Of a DNA stretch of 64,000 nt, positions 52,708-61,181 are shown one piece after another. The stretch's first letter is position 1. The number at the start of each line of letters is the position of its first letter. Origin of the DNA: Flavobacteriales bacterium UBA974 (GTDB lineage: Bacteria; Bacteroidota; Bacteroidia; Flavobacteriales_D; Sanyastnellaceae); the NCBI GenBank assembly GCA_002292405.1, contig DBBW01000003.1:74037-138036 (forward strand), read 5' to 3'. The notes under the pieces were generated by a model. That model had not been told where the DNA came from and searched no databases. It saw nothing but the letters and a program-made list of their open reading frames with translations. The translations under genes were made by a program, and so were the position numbers.

Positions 52708-53124
52708 ATGAAAACGATGCATTATCTCACGACTTTAATTTTTATTGCCATTACTCTTCTTTCTTGCGTTAAAACTCCCGGCGAGGGGGGAAGCGCTTCT
52801 ATCGAGGGCTCCATTAGTCTCATTCGCAGAGTCCAAATAAACAATCCCGCCTCCACCGTCGACACCATTCCTGCATCAGATGTAGAGGTCCACATCATTT
52901 ATGGCAATCACACAAGTCCGGATGATAAAGTTGATACAAACCCTGATGGCGAATTTGCTTTTAACTGGCTTAGAACGGGAAATTACACACTATATGTGTA
53001 CTCAGAGGACACTACATCAACAGCAAGTCCCCTCCCTAAGATAGCATTTTATTTTGAAGTTGAAATTGAAGATAGAGACGATGTAGTAACCTCGGCACCA
53101 TTCTTAATATATGACGAGTATTAA
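52708..53124 (+). CDS. small lipoprotein, unknown
   Basis: The protein has 138 residues with a lipoprotein signal ending LLSC (Cys20). The mature part reads like one Ig-like or carboxypeptidase-regulatory beta domain: PASDVEVHIIYGN followed by DGEFAFNWLRTGNYTLYVYSED, the usual shape of such modules. Function is unknown. Its end overlaps the DUF2490 gene start by 14 bp, so the two probably work together at the outer membrane. Confidence 0.75.
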   Translation: MKTMHYLTTLIFIAITLLSCVKTPGEGGSASIEGSISLIRRVQINNPASTVDTIPASDVEVHIIYGNHTSPDDKVDTNPDGEFAFNWLRTGNYTLYVYSEDTTSTASPLPKIAFYFEVEIEDRDDVVTSAPFLIYDEY

Positions 53125-53788
53125 AAGTATGGGCAGGCTTGCGATTGTTTTTCTCTCAATCCTCTTCTCCTCTACATCGATTTTTGGACAGTGGACAGAT
53201 TACGGGATTTGGTCTAGCATTTCTATTTCTAAGAACATTTCTAATAATTTAGAATTCACCTCAGAAGCCCAAACCCGTTTAGATTACGACGCCTCCCGCC
53301 TCGGATCAGCCTTTACGAATTTCACTCTTTCAAGAGAGTTCTCTCCTTATTGGAAGCTCTCCTCAGAACTCCGACTCGGCGTGTCCCGAACTGACGAGTA
53401 TGCTGATGAGCCGCTACGCCGTATTACCATATCTGCAAAATATAAACGCCCTCTGCTCTCAAATCTTTCCGCCTCACTACGATTTCGATACCAACTAAAA
53501 TCCGATTATAACCAAACTTTTCGACTAAGTCCTGCCCTGTATTATAAGGTTTCAAAAAAATTACGATTGGCTATATATTCTGAATTGTTCTTCAAACCAT
53601 CTCAGGAAGGGTTTTATCAGAGCGATTTTAGATACAGATTTATGGCTAAGCACAAAGTGTCCAAACGTCGTTGGGTTTCTTTTGGTTACCAAATAGAACA
53701 ACAAATAAACACTCCGGACCCATGGACTCAGCACGTGTTTATTTGCAGTTACGATTTAGAATTGAAGCGTAGTAATGGGAAAAAGTAA
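53111..53788 (+). CDS. DUF2490 outer-membrane protein
   Basis: The protein has 225 residues. A signal peptide ends at IFGQ, and the mature protein starts QWTDYGIWSSISISK, which fits DUF2490. Alternating strands rich in Tyr, Arg and Ser continue to the C-terminus, with a barrel-like pattern such as LRFRYQLKSDYNQTFRLSP. It is a predicted small outer-membrane barrel of unknown function. ATG 53111 is inside the upstream gene; ATG 53129 is another possible start. Confidence 0.85.
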   Translation: MTSIKSMGRLAIVFLSILFSSTSIFGQWTDYGIWSSISISKNISNNLEFTSEAQTRLDYDASRLGSAFTNFTLSREFSPYWKLSSELRLGVSRTDEYADEPLRRITISAKYKRPLLSNLSASLRFRYQLKSDYNQTFRLSPALYYKVSKKLRLAIYSELFFKPSQEGFYQSDFRYRFMAKHKVSKRRWVSFGYQIEQQINTPDPWTQHVFICSYDLELKRSNGKK

Positions 53789-53808
53789 TTTTTGTCCACC
53801 TAAAAGGC

Positions 53809-53837
53809 TTGGTTATCCACATTGTTAACTATCTTTG
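53809..53837 (+). promoter_or_regulatory. Bacteroidota-type promoter of rplM-rpsI
   Basis: TTG at 53809 and TATCTTTG at 53830-53837 match the -33 TTG and -7 TAnnTTTG elements with about 18 bases between. Transcription would start near 53843, leaving a leader of about 40 bases to the GTG start at 53882. Confidence 0.65.
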
Positions 53838-53839
53838 CA

Positions 53840-53855
53840 CCCCTAAATTTTGGGG
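53840..53855 (+). promoter_or_regulatory. hairpin in the rplM leader, possible L13 autoregulation
   Basis: CCCC (53840-53843) pairs with GGGG (53852-53855) around an eight-base A/T loop, just at the predicted transcription start. An L13 leader RNA has been described in Bacteroidia, but I cannot align this one to it from memory. The short stem makes it a weak candidate. Confidence 0.3.
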
Positions 53856-53881
53856 AAAATCGAACACGTAAGACATTCGCT

Positions 53882-54331
53882 GTGGATACTTTAAGTTACA
53901 AAACAATCTCCGCTAATAAGGAGAATGCCGATAAAAAATGGCTGCTAGTAGATGCTGAAGGGCAGACTCTAGGAAGAATTGCTTCAGAAGTTGCAAAACT
54001 TATACGAGGCAAGCACAAGCCTAATTTTACACCTCACGCAGATTGCGGAGATTACGTAGTTGTCATAAACGCTGAGAAGATTAAGCTTACTGGAAAGAAG
54101 TGGGATCAGAAGATTTATATGCGTTACACCGGTTACCCTGGTGGTCAACGTACGCGTACAGCTGCTGAAGTTATGGCTCGAAAGCCGTTTTCAATGGTTG
54201 AAGAAGCTGTAAGAGGCATGCTACCTAAAAATACATTAGGTCGTGCACTTTTTCGCAACTTGCACGTTTATGTTGGGCCTAGCCACAAGCATGAAGCTCA
54301 AGAGCCGAAGACAATCACTTTCAATCACTAA
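53882..54331 (+). CDS. rplM: 50S ribosomal protein L13
   Basis: The protein has 149 residues from GTG 53882, giving the usual Bacteroidota start (M/V)DTLSYKTIS; a reading from 53822 would begin upstream of the promoter's start site. Family motifs are [17 protein letters not shown] (about 31-47), YTGYPGG (about 80) and [20 protein letters not shown] (about 112-131). It binds 23S rRNA early in large-subunit assembly. rpsI follows after 8 bp. Confidence 0.96.
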   Translation: MDTLSYKTISANKENADKKWLLVDAEGQTLGRIASEVAKLIRGKHKPNFTPHADCGDYVVVINAEKIKLTGKKWDQKIYMRYTGYPGGQRTRTAAEVMARKPFSMVEEAVRGMLPKNTLGRALFRNLHVYVGPSHKHEAQEPKTITFNH

Positions 54332-54339
54332 TCTGAAGC

Positions 54340-54726
54340 ATGGACGTAATTAACACATCAGGCCGTCGTAAAGACGCAGTAGCTCGCCTTTACCTTTCAG
54401 AAGGGAAGGGGAAATTCACGATCAACAAGCGTGACTATAAAGACTACTTCCCTACAGGGACTCTCCAATACAAGATTAACCAGCCTTTCGAGCTAACTGA
54501 AACAGCAGGTAAATACAATATTAAAGTAAACGTTGCTGGTGGAGGTATTACCGGTCAAGCAGAAGCGATACGTTTAGCAATTTCTAAGGCTCTTATAGAA
54601 ATAGATCCTGAAAATAAATCAACTCTTAAAGCTGAAGGTCTTACAACTCGTGATCCACGTATGGTTGAGCGTAAGAAATTCGGACAGAAGAAAGCTCGTA
54701 AGAAAGAACAATTCTCGAAGCGTTAA
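54340..54726 (+). CDS. rpsI: 30S ribosomal protein S9
   Basis: The protein has 128 residues. It starts VINTSGRRKDAVARLYLSEGKG, contains VAGGGITGQAEAIRLAISKAL (about 68-88) and ends in the basic tail KKARKKEQFSKR, which reaches the P-site tRNA. It is in the usual pair with rplM. A 121 bp gap then leads to rpsB, with no clear terminator visible. Confidence 0.97.
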   Translation: MDVINTSGRRKDAVARLYLSEGKGKFTINKRDYKDYFPTGTLQYKINQPFELTETAGKYNIKVNVAGGGITGQAEAIRLAISKALIEIDPENKSTLKAEGLTTRDPRMVERKKFGQKKARKKEQFSKR

Positions 54727-54847
54727 TGGCTGCCGCCTGACACCTCTTCATTTTTTTAATAATTTGTTTAGAATCCAAATTCCAAAGACTCACACAATTA
54801 AGTGGCTACTATGGGATTGCTTTAAACTAGGAAAGTAAACTAACAAC

Positions 54848-55795
54848 ATGGCTCGTACTAATTTTGAGCAATTGCTCGAAGCCGGATCTCACTTCGGCCA
54901 CCTAAAGCGCAAGTGGAACCCACACATGGCGCCTTACATCTTCACTGAGAAGAAAGGAATCCACATTATTGATTTGCATAAAAGCATCGTTAAGATTGAC
55001 GAAGCTGCAGCCGCAATGAAACAAATTGCTAAGAGCGGAAAGAAAATTCTTTTTGTTTCTACAAAGAAACAAGGTCAACACATCGTTTCTACTCATGCAA
55101 AGGCTATAGGCATGCCATACATCACTGAGCGTTGGTCAGGGGGTATGCTTACCAACTTCGGAACTATTCGTAAGGCTATTCGTAAGATGACTCAGATTGA
55201 TAAGATGGAAGCGGATGGTACGCTTGCTATTCTATCTAAGCGTGAACGTCTTCAAGTTAGCCGTCAAAGAGAGAAGCTAGATAAAGTTTTAGGATCTATT
55301 GCTGATATGACTAGACTTCCAACTGCGATATTCATCGTTGATGTTAGGAAAGAGCATATCGCTTTAGCTGAGGCAAAGAAGCTAAATATTCCAGTGTTTG
55401 CTATTGTTGATACAAACAGCGATCCTCGTCCAGTTGATTTTGTTATTCCAGCTAACGATGATGCATCAAAGTCAATCGACCTCATTACTCGTACACTTGC
55501 TGAAGCTGTAGCTGAGGGTTTAAACGAGCGTAAAGAAGAAAAAGATGAAGCTGATGCACAAGCGGAAGCTATGAAAATTGCCAAAGCGAAAGAGGAGGCT
55601 GATAAATTAGAAGCTGCTGCTAAATTAGAGGAGGCTTCTGAATCAGAAGATTCTTCTTCTAAAGAGGAAGAAAAGGCTGATAAGACAACCAAACCTAGGG
55701 CTAAAAGACCGACGATTAAAAAGTCTGCTGCTAAAAAGCCTGCTACTGAAGAGCCTGCTGCTAAGGAGCCTGCTGCGGAAGAGAAAAAAGATTAA
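54848..55795 (+). CDS. rpsB: 30S ribosomal protein S2 with long charged C-terminal tail
   Basis: The protein has 315 residues, while most S2 proteins have 230-260. The core shows LLEAGSHFGHLKRKWNP (9-25), KKILFVSTKKQ, ITERWSGGMLTNF and VDTNSDPRPVDFVIPANDD. After about residue 226 comes a tail of about 90 residues rich in Glu, Lys and Ala, ending with repeats of the KPATEEPAAKEP type. The tail looks disordered, is likely surface-exposed and is a lineage feature. The tsf gene follows after 30 bp. Confidence 0.97.
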   Translation: MARTNFEQLLEAGSHFGHLKRKWNPHMAPYIFTEKKGIHIIDLHKSIVKIDEAAAAMKQIAKSGKKILFVSTKKQGQHIVSTHAKAIGMPYITERWSGGMLTNFGTIRKAIRKMTQIDKMEADGTLAILSKRERLQVSRQREKLDKVLGSIADMTRLPTAIFIVDVRKEHIALAEAKKLNIPVFAIVDTNSDPRPVDFVIPANDDASKSIDLITRTLAEAVAEGLNERKEEKDEADAQAEAMKIAKAKEEADKLEAAAKLEEASESEDSSSKEEEKADKTTKPRAKRPTIKKSAAKKPATEEPAAKEPAAEEKKD

Positions 55796-55825
55796 TTACC
55801 ACCACCACTTTTTACAGATAATATC

Positions 55826-56653
55826 ATGAGCATAACTGCTGCTGAAGTAAAAGCGCTACGTATACAAACAGGCGCTGGGATGATGGATTGCAAAAGAGCA
55901 CTCGAAGAATCCGAAGGAAATACCGAAAAAGCTGTCGAAATCCTTCGACTCAAAGGCCAGAAAGTTGCTGCTAAGCGTAGTGACCGTGAAGCAAGTGACG
56001 GAGTAATTCTTTCAGGAGTTAGCAAAGACGGAAAAACAGGCCTTGTAATGTCATTAAACTGTGAGACGGACTTTGTTGCACAGAATGCAGACTTCATTTC
56101 TTTAACTCAAACTTTAATAGATCTTGCTATTGCTGATAGCTGTGAGTCTAAGGATGAGCTTCTTGCGAAGAAATTTCCTGGATCTGACATTACCGTTGCA
56201 GATAGAATCATCGACGAAACTGGAAAAATTGGAGAGCTTATTGAAATTGGGGGATTTAATATCTCCAAGGGAGAAACTGTAGCTTCATATATCCACCCAG
56301 GAAACCGTTTAGCTACAGTAGTTGGGTTTAGTGGATCTGTAGATGCTGGAGTTGGGCGCGATGTTGCTATGCAGGCAGCTGCGATGGCTCCTGTTGCAGT
56401 TGATCAATCACAAATTCCAGAGGACCTAATTGCTAAAGAAAAGGAAATCGCAAGAGATTTAGCTATCCAAGAAGGAAAGCCAGCTGAATTGGCGGATAAG
56501 ATTGCTATTGGACGTCTTAATAAATGGTATAAAGAAGTAACGCTTGTAAATCAGCCATTCATTAAAGACAACAAGCTAACAGTTGCTCAATATGTAGCTT
56601 CTACTTGCCCAGGGGCTAAGGTTGAAAGTTTCAGCCGTATCGCTTTAAGCTAA
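55826..56653 (+). CDS. tsf: elongation factor Ts
   Basis: The protein has 275 residues, the usual length. The N-terminal UBA-like part carries ALRIQTGAGMMDCKRALEES (10-29), and the exchange domain has the CETDFVAQN motif (about 74-82) that expels Mg-GDP from EF-Tu. It lies downstream of rpsB, as in most bacteria. It is closed by a strong terminator at 56694. Confidence 0.98.
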   Translation: MSITAAEVKALRIQTGAGMMDCKRALEESEGNTEKAVEILRLKGQKVAAKRSDREASDGVILSGVSKDGKTGLVMSLNCETDFVAQNADFISLTQTLIDLAIADSCESKDELLAKKFPGSDITVADRIIDETGKIGELIEIGGFNISKGETVASYIHPGNRLATVVGFSGSVDAGVGRDVAMQAAAMAPVAVDQSQIPEDLIAKEKEIARDLAIQEGKPAELADKIAIGRLNKWYKEVTLVNQPFIKDNKLTVAQYVASTCPGAKVESFSRIALS

Positions 56654-56693
56654 GAAATCTGAATTAGAGCCCCTTAATAATAACTAAACTTAA

Positions 56694-56724
56694 AGAAGGA
56701 CGCTACTGCGTCCTTCTTTTGTTT
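56694..56724 (+). terminator. rho-independent terminator after tsf
   Basis: AGAAGGACGC (56694-56703) pairs with GCGTCCTTCT (56708-56717) around the tetraloop TACT, followed by TTTGTTTG. It is the best-formed terminator in the window and separates rpsB-tsf from pyrH-frr. Confidence 0.92.
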
Positions 56725-56759
56725 GTAGAGTATTTTCTTTGACCGATATTGCGACTGCA

Positions 56760-57464
56760 ATGAAGTATAAAAGAATCCTTCTTAAGCTGAGTGGAGAATC
56801 TCTCATGGGAGAAAAGCAATTCGGCATCGATAATGAAAGACTTGCAGTTTATGCGAGTGAAATTCAAGCTTTAGTAAATACTGGTGTAGAAGTTGCTATC
56901 GTTATAGGCGGTGGTAATATTTTTAGAGGGGTTCAAGCTGAAGAAGGCGGCATGGAACGTACTCAAGGAGATTATATGGGCATGTTAGCAACTGTTATCA
57001 ATGCCATGGCTCTACAAAGTTCTTTAGAACAAATCGGGGTGGATACACGTTTGCAAACAGCAATTGAAATTAAGCAAATAGCGGAGTCATTTATTCGTAG
57101 AAGAGCTCTTCGACACCTTGAAAAAGGCAGAGTAGTCATATTTGGCGCCGGAATAGGAAATCCATTTTTCACAACAGATTCAGCCGCCGCTTTAAGAGCC
57201 GTAGAAATAGATGCGGATGTGATTTTAAAAGGCACAAGAGTGGATGGGATTTATACATCGGATCCAGAGAAAGACCCTTCTGCGACGAAGTATGAGGAGA
57301 TAAGTTTTGAAGAGATTTTCGAAAAAGGACTTAAAGTAATGGACATGACAGCTTTCACCCTATGCAACGAAAACAACGTTCCTATTGTTGTTTTTGATAT
57401 GAATAAAACAGGAAACCTACTTAAAGTTGCAAAAGGAGAGAAAGTTGGAACGATAGTCAAATAG
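56760..57464 (+). CDS. pyrH: uridylate kinase
   Basis: The protein has 234 residues from ATG 56760 ([17 protein letters not shown]). Family marks are KLSGESL (8-14), [11 protein letters not shown] (about 48-58), [12 protein letters not shown] and the late [16 protein letters not shown]. It phosphorylates UMP to UDP as a hexamer of the amino-acid-kinase fold. A TTG at 56739 in the same frame is too close to a T-rich promoter-like stretch to be the start. frr follows after 24 bp, the common pyrH-frr pair. Confidence 0.96.
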   Translation: MKYKRILLKLSGESLMGEKQFGIDNERLAVYASEIQALVNTGVEVAIVIGGGNIFRGVQAEEGGMERTQGDYMGMLATVINAMALQSSLEQIGVDTRLQTAIEIKQIAESFIRRRALRHLEKGRVVIFGAGIGNPFFTTDSAAALRAVEIDADVILKGTRVDGIYTSDPEKDPSATKYEEISFEEIFEKGLKVMDMTAFTLCNENNVPIVVFDMNKTGNLLKVAKGEKVGTIVK

Positions 57465-57488
57465 TACTGGCAGTTAATAAAGAAGGAT

Positions 57489-58052
57489 ATGCAAGAAGCG
57501 ATAGACATGGCGCTAGACGAGGCCAAAGACTTAATGGACAAAGCAATGGATCGCTTGACAGGATCGCTCAGAAAAGTTAGAGCAGGAAAAGCCCATCCAG
57601 CGATGTTAGATAGCGTTAAAATTGACTATTACGGCACGATGACACCTATAAATCAGGTTGCAAACGTAAATTCTACAGATGCTAGAACGATTGTTGTTCA
57701 GCCTTGGGAAAAACCGATGCTTGATCCAATTGCTACTGGCATAATCAACGCTAATCTGGGATTAAACCCTATGAGCAATGGTGAAGTTTTAATTATCAAC
57801 GTTCCACCTCTTACAGAGGAAAGGCGAGTTGAACTTTTCAAACGAGCGAGGAGCGAAGGAGAGGCCGCGAGAGTTTCTATACGGAATGCTCGTAAAGACG
57901 CTAATGATTTACTTAAATTAGCTAAGGAAGATGGACTTAGCGAGGACATGCACAAGACAGGGGAGTCACAAGTACAGGATTTGACGAACTCCTACACAAA
58001 GAAGATAGAGGAGATGTTAGATACTAAAGAGAATGATATAATGACAATCTGA
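57489..58052 (+). CDS. frr: ribosome recycling factor
   Basis: The protein has 187 residues. The core reads LTGSLRKVRAGKAHPAML (about 24-41), then YYGTMTPINQVANVN, and the C-terminal helix VQDLTNSYTKKIEEMLDTKENDIM. With EF-G it splits the post-termination ribosome. A second ATG follows close to the first; the annotated start gives a length typical of the family. It is convergent with dxr across 32 bp. Confidence 0.97.
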   Translation: MQEAIDMALDEAKDLMDKAMDRLTGSLRKVRAGKAHPAMLDSVKIDYYGTMTPINQVANVNSTDARTIVVQPWEKPMLDPIATGIINANLGLNPMSNGEVLIINVPPLTEERRVELFKRARSEGEAARVSIRNARKDANDLLKLAKEDGLSEDMHKTGESQVQDLTNSYTKKIEEMLDTKENDIMTI

Positions 58053-58084
58053 ATATTTCAGACTCTAAACAAAAGCCATAGCCC

Positions 58085-59254
58085 TTAAAATTCTAAGGCG
58101 AAAGCCCTCGCTTCTTTGTCTGATTCGAGATAAGCTTCTAGATCTGGTTTTGATTGGTAGCTAACCCGACTAAGGGCGTATTCGACAACATCAGGAAGCT
58201 GTACAAATGCGATTTGATCATTAAGAAATCGAGCTACAGCGACTTCATTTGCTGCATTAAGAACAGCAGGAGCATTACCTTCTTTTGCCAAAGCGTCAAA
58301 TGCGAGATTGAGATTGCGGAACGCTTTAAAATCGGGCTTTTCAAATGTAAGAGAGGGGTAGTCTAAGAAATCGAATCGAGGAAAAGTATTCTTAAGCCTT
58401 CTCGGATAGGTCAGGGCGTATTGAATAGGGAGCTTCATATCTGGGAGACCCATTTGAGCCTTCATAGATCCATCCTCGAATTGAACAATACTGTGGATGA
58501 TTGATTGAGGGTGAACGATGATATCTATTTGGTCTTTGTTTAGATCGAATAACCACTTCGCCTCAATCACCTCAAGACCTTTGTTCATCATAGATGCAGA
58601 ATCGATGGTGATTTTCGCCCCCATACTCCAGTTGGGATGTTTAAGAGCATCTGCCTTTGTTACACTTGCAAGCATATCAGAAGTGAATCCGCGGAATGGA
58701 CCTCCAGATGCAGTAAGAACTATTTTTTCTATGGGATTATGAAATTCACCAGCAATGCATTGATAAATGGCGCTGTGTTCTGAATCTACAGGGTGAATGT
58801 CAATCCCGGCTTTGCGCGCTTCGGCTGTTACGAGTTCGCCTGCGACGACCATGGTTTCTTTGTTCGCTAACGCGATGTGTTTACCAGCTTTGATTGCACT
58901 CAGGGTAGGACGTAATCCCGCAGCGCCCATAAGGGCGGTTAGCACCATATATATGCCTTCCATTTCTACGACTTGGACAAGAGCCTCGTCTCCACAGTAG
59001 ACCTTAATTCCTTCGTCAAATAAGGCATGAAATACTTTATCTCTTAGAGAAGGCTCAGCAATTACGACGGCGTTAGGCTTAAACTCGAGAGCCTGTTTAA
59101 TCAAAAGGTCAGCATTTCTTCCGGCAGAAAGAACTTCTACGTGAAGGAATTGAGATTGCTCACGTATTACATCGAGAGCTTGGGTGCCTATAGAGCCTGT
59201 TGATCCGAGAATCGCTATACCGCGAGTTGGCGCCTTTGAATTTGTTGATTTCAT
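58085..59254 (-). CDS. dxr: 1-deoxy-D-xylulose 5-phosphate reductoisomerase
   Basis: The protein has 389 residues from ATG 59254, which overlaps the preceding stop as ATGA. The NADPH motif is ILGSTGSIGTQALDV (about 15-29), LANKETMVVAGE (about 121-132) is in the middle, and DSEHSAIYQC (about 146) with SASMMNKGLEVIEA forms the metal and substrate site. It commits carbon to the MEP isoprenoid pathway. It is the last gene of the reverse run lysS-sufT-dxr. Confidence 0.96.
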   Translation of the reverse strand: MKSTNSKAPTRGIAILGSTGSIGTQALDVIREQSQFLHVEVLSAGRNADLLIKQALEFKPNAVVIAEPSLRDKVFHALFDEGIKVYCGDEALVQVVEMEGIYMVLTALMGAAGLRPTLSAIKAGKHIALANKETMVVAGELVTAEARKAGIDIHPVDSEHSAIYQCIAGEFHNPIEKIVLTASGGPFRGFTSDMLASVTKADALKHPNWSMGAKITIDSASMMNKGLEVIEAKWLFDLNKDQIDIIVHPQSIIHSIVQFEDGSMKAQMGLPDMKLPIQYALTYPRRLKNTFPRFDFLDYPSLTFEKPDFKAFRNLNLAFDALAKEGNAPAVLNAANEVAVARFLNDQIAFVQLPDVVEYALSRVSYQSKPDLEAYLESDKEARAFALEF

Positions 59255-59559
59255 AGAAACCCACACTCAAGCTTTGCCTCCTCGCTCATCATATCCTGAG
59301 TCCAAGGCGGATCGAAAACGATCTCAACTTTTGCACTCTTGACTCCATCCATTGCGGCTACTTTATCCTCGACATCCTTAGGCATACTCTCAGCCACTGG
59401 GCAGTTAGGAGATGTTAGAGTCATGTCGATCAGGACAACGCCATCATCGGAAATTTTCACTTCGTAAATAAGCCCCAATTCGTAAATATCTACGGGAATT
59501 TCAGGATCGAAAATAGTTTTTAGAACTTCGATTATTTGATCTGTAGAGGGGTTGGCCAT
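59251..59559 (-). CDS. MIP18/SufT-family Fe-S cluster assembly protein
   Basis: The protein has 102 residues of the DUF59 fold. The characteristic run is IFDPEIPVDIYELGLIYEV (16-34), then the LTSPNCPVAESM motif with the reactive Cys (about 48-59) and FDPPWTQDMMSEEAK near the end. SufT-type proteins help mature Fe-S enzymes. No suf genes adjoin. It is coupled to dxr, whose pathway ends with two Fe-S enzymes (IspG, IspH), so the link may be functional, though this is inference. Confidence 0.92.
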   Translation of the reverse strand: MANPSTDQIIEVLKTIFDPEIPVDIYELGLIYEVKISDDGVVLIDMTLTSPNCPVAESMPKDVEDKVAAMDGVKSAKVEIVFDPPWTQDMMSEEAKLECGFL

Positions 59560-59581
59560 TTCTAGTAATTGAATTGTTTGA

Positions 59582-61078
59582 TTAGAATTGCTCAGGTCGC
59601 ATTTGAGGGAAGAGCAGGACTTCTTGTATTGAGGTTTGGTCTGTAAGCATCATAACAAGCCTATCAACACCTATACCCACACCGCTTGTCGGAGGCATAC
59701 CAAACTCAAGTGAACGCAGGAAGTCCTGATCAATGAACATTGCTTCATTATCACCTCGTTCAGCAAGCTTAGCCTGAGCCTCGAATCGCTCAAGCTGGTC
59801 GATAGGGTCATTCAACTCAGAGTAAGCGTTAGCAATCTCAGTACCATTTATAAAAAGCTCGAATCGCTCAGTATAACCAGGCTTGTCACGATGCGTTTTC
59901 GTGAGTGGAGACATGTCAACTGGGTAGTCCGTGATGAATGTTGGTTGGATATAGCGGTGCTCGCACTTCTCGCCGAATAGCTCATCAATGAGTTTACCAC
60001 GCCCCATAGAAGCATCAACGTCAATTCCAAGTGTTTTACAAGCATTTCTAAGCCCCGTTTCATCAAGATTGTCAATATCAAAAGAAGTATGCTCCAGAAT
60101 AGCATCACGCATAGTTACACGTGCGTATGGAGGCGTGAAATCTAATTCTTGACCCGCTAAAACAACTTTCGATTTACCATGGACTGACTTTGCTACGTCA
60201 CCAAATAGGTTCTCCATCATCTTCATCATCCAGTTGTAATCCTTGTAAGCAACATATAGTTCGAGAATTGTAAATTCAGGATTGTGCGTTCTATCCATAC
60301 CCTCATTTCTGAAGTTCCTAGAGAACTCATAAACACCCTCAAACCCACCAACGATGAGTTTTTTTAGGTATAGTTCATTCGAAATTCTCAGGTAAAGGGG
60401 GATGTCTAGTGCGTTGTGGTGAGTTGAGAAAGGACGAGCGGCAGCTCCTCCGGGTATAGCTTGTAAAACAGGAGTGTCAACCTCAAGCCAACCCTCGTTA
60501 TAGAAAGCCTCCCTCAGAGCTCTAATGATCTTATTTCTAGCAATAAATGTATCCTTCACTTTGTCATTTACGCAGAGGTCAACGTAACGCATCCTGTATC
60601 TAAGCTCTGGATCAGAGAAAGCGTCGTGTACATTTCCTTCCTCATCAGTCTTCACGGCTGGGAGAGGGCGGATAGCTTTTGAAAGGACCTTGAATTCGAG
60701 AACTTTCACAGATGGCTCACCCACTTTCGTAAGAAAAGTTACTCCTTTTACTCCGATAAAGTCACCTCTATCGAGGAGCTTCTTAAATACTGAATTGTAA
60801 AGTGTTTTATCCTCACCCGGACAAATCTCGTCTCGGTTAAGGTAAAGTTGAAAACTGCCTTGAGCATCTTTAAGCTCAGCGAAAGAGGCTTTACCCATAA
60901 TACGTCGGCTCATCATCCTTCCGGCCAAGCTCACCTCAACACCTTCATTAAAGTCATTTTTAAGGTCTGTACTTCTGTGACTTACGATGAACTCCTCGGC
61001 AGGGAATGGGTTAATTCCAAGGTCCCGTAGTTGCTTTAAAGATCCTAATCTAACTTGCTCTTGTTCGCTCCTAATCAT
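59582..61078 (-). CDS. lysS: lysyl-tRNA synthetase, class II
   Basis: The protein has 498 residues from ATG 61078 (MIRSEQEQVRLGSL); a reading from 61108 adds residues without family support. An OB-fold anticodon domain (about 50-140) is followed by class II motifs: motif 2 near FRNEGMDRTHNPEFTILELY (about 255-274) and motif 3 in GVGIGVDRLVMML (about 471-483). It charges tRNA-Lys with lysine. It lies 22 bp upstream of the SufT-like gene. Confidence 0.97.
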   Translation of the reverse strand: MIRSEQEQVRLGSLKQLRDLGINPFPAEEFIVSHRSTDLKNDFNEGVEVSLAGRMMSRRIMGKASFAELKDAQGSFQLYLNRDEICPGEDKTLYNSVFKKLLDRGDFIGVKGVTFLTKVGEPSVKVLEFKVLSKAIRPLPAVKTDEEGNVHDAFSDPELRYRMRYVDLCVNDKVKDTFIARNKIIRALREAFYNEGWLEVDTPVLQAIPGGAAARPFSTHHNALDIPLYLRISNELYLKKLIVGGFEGVYEFSRNFRNEGMDRTHNPEFTILELYVAYKDYNWMMKMMENLFGDVAKSVHGKSKVVLAGQELDFTPPYARVTMRDAILEHTSFDIDNLDETGLRNACKTLGIDVDASMGRGKLIDELFGEKCEHRYIQPTFITDYPVDMSPLTKTHRDKPGYTERFELFINGTEIANAYSELNDPIDQLERFEAQAKLAERGDNEAMFIDQDFLRSLEFGMPPTSGVGIGVDRLVMMLTDQTSIQEVLLFPQMRPEQF

Positions 61079-61181
61079 GCTGCAAAGATACGCCTCTAAA
61101 CGTGGCATTACTGTGACAATTTTTCAAGCTTTTAACTTAGTTTTATATCGTCTTATTAAACCCACAAATTGTGCAATAATT

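Noticed and set aside
60987-61181. Longer N-terminus for the TonB receptor
   Set aside because: It runs inside the reverse lysS gene and has no signal peptide; ATG 61182 begins one directly.
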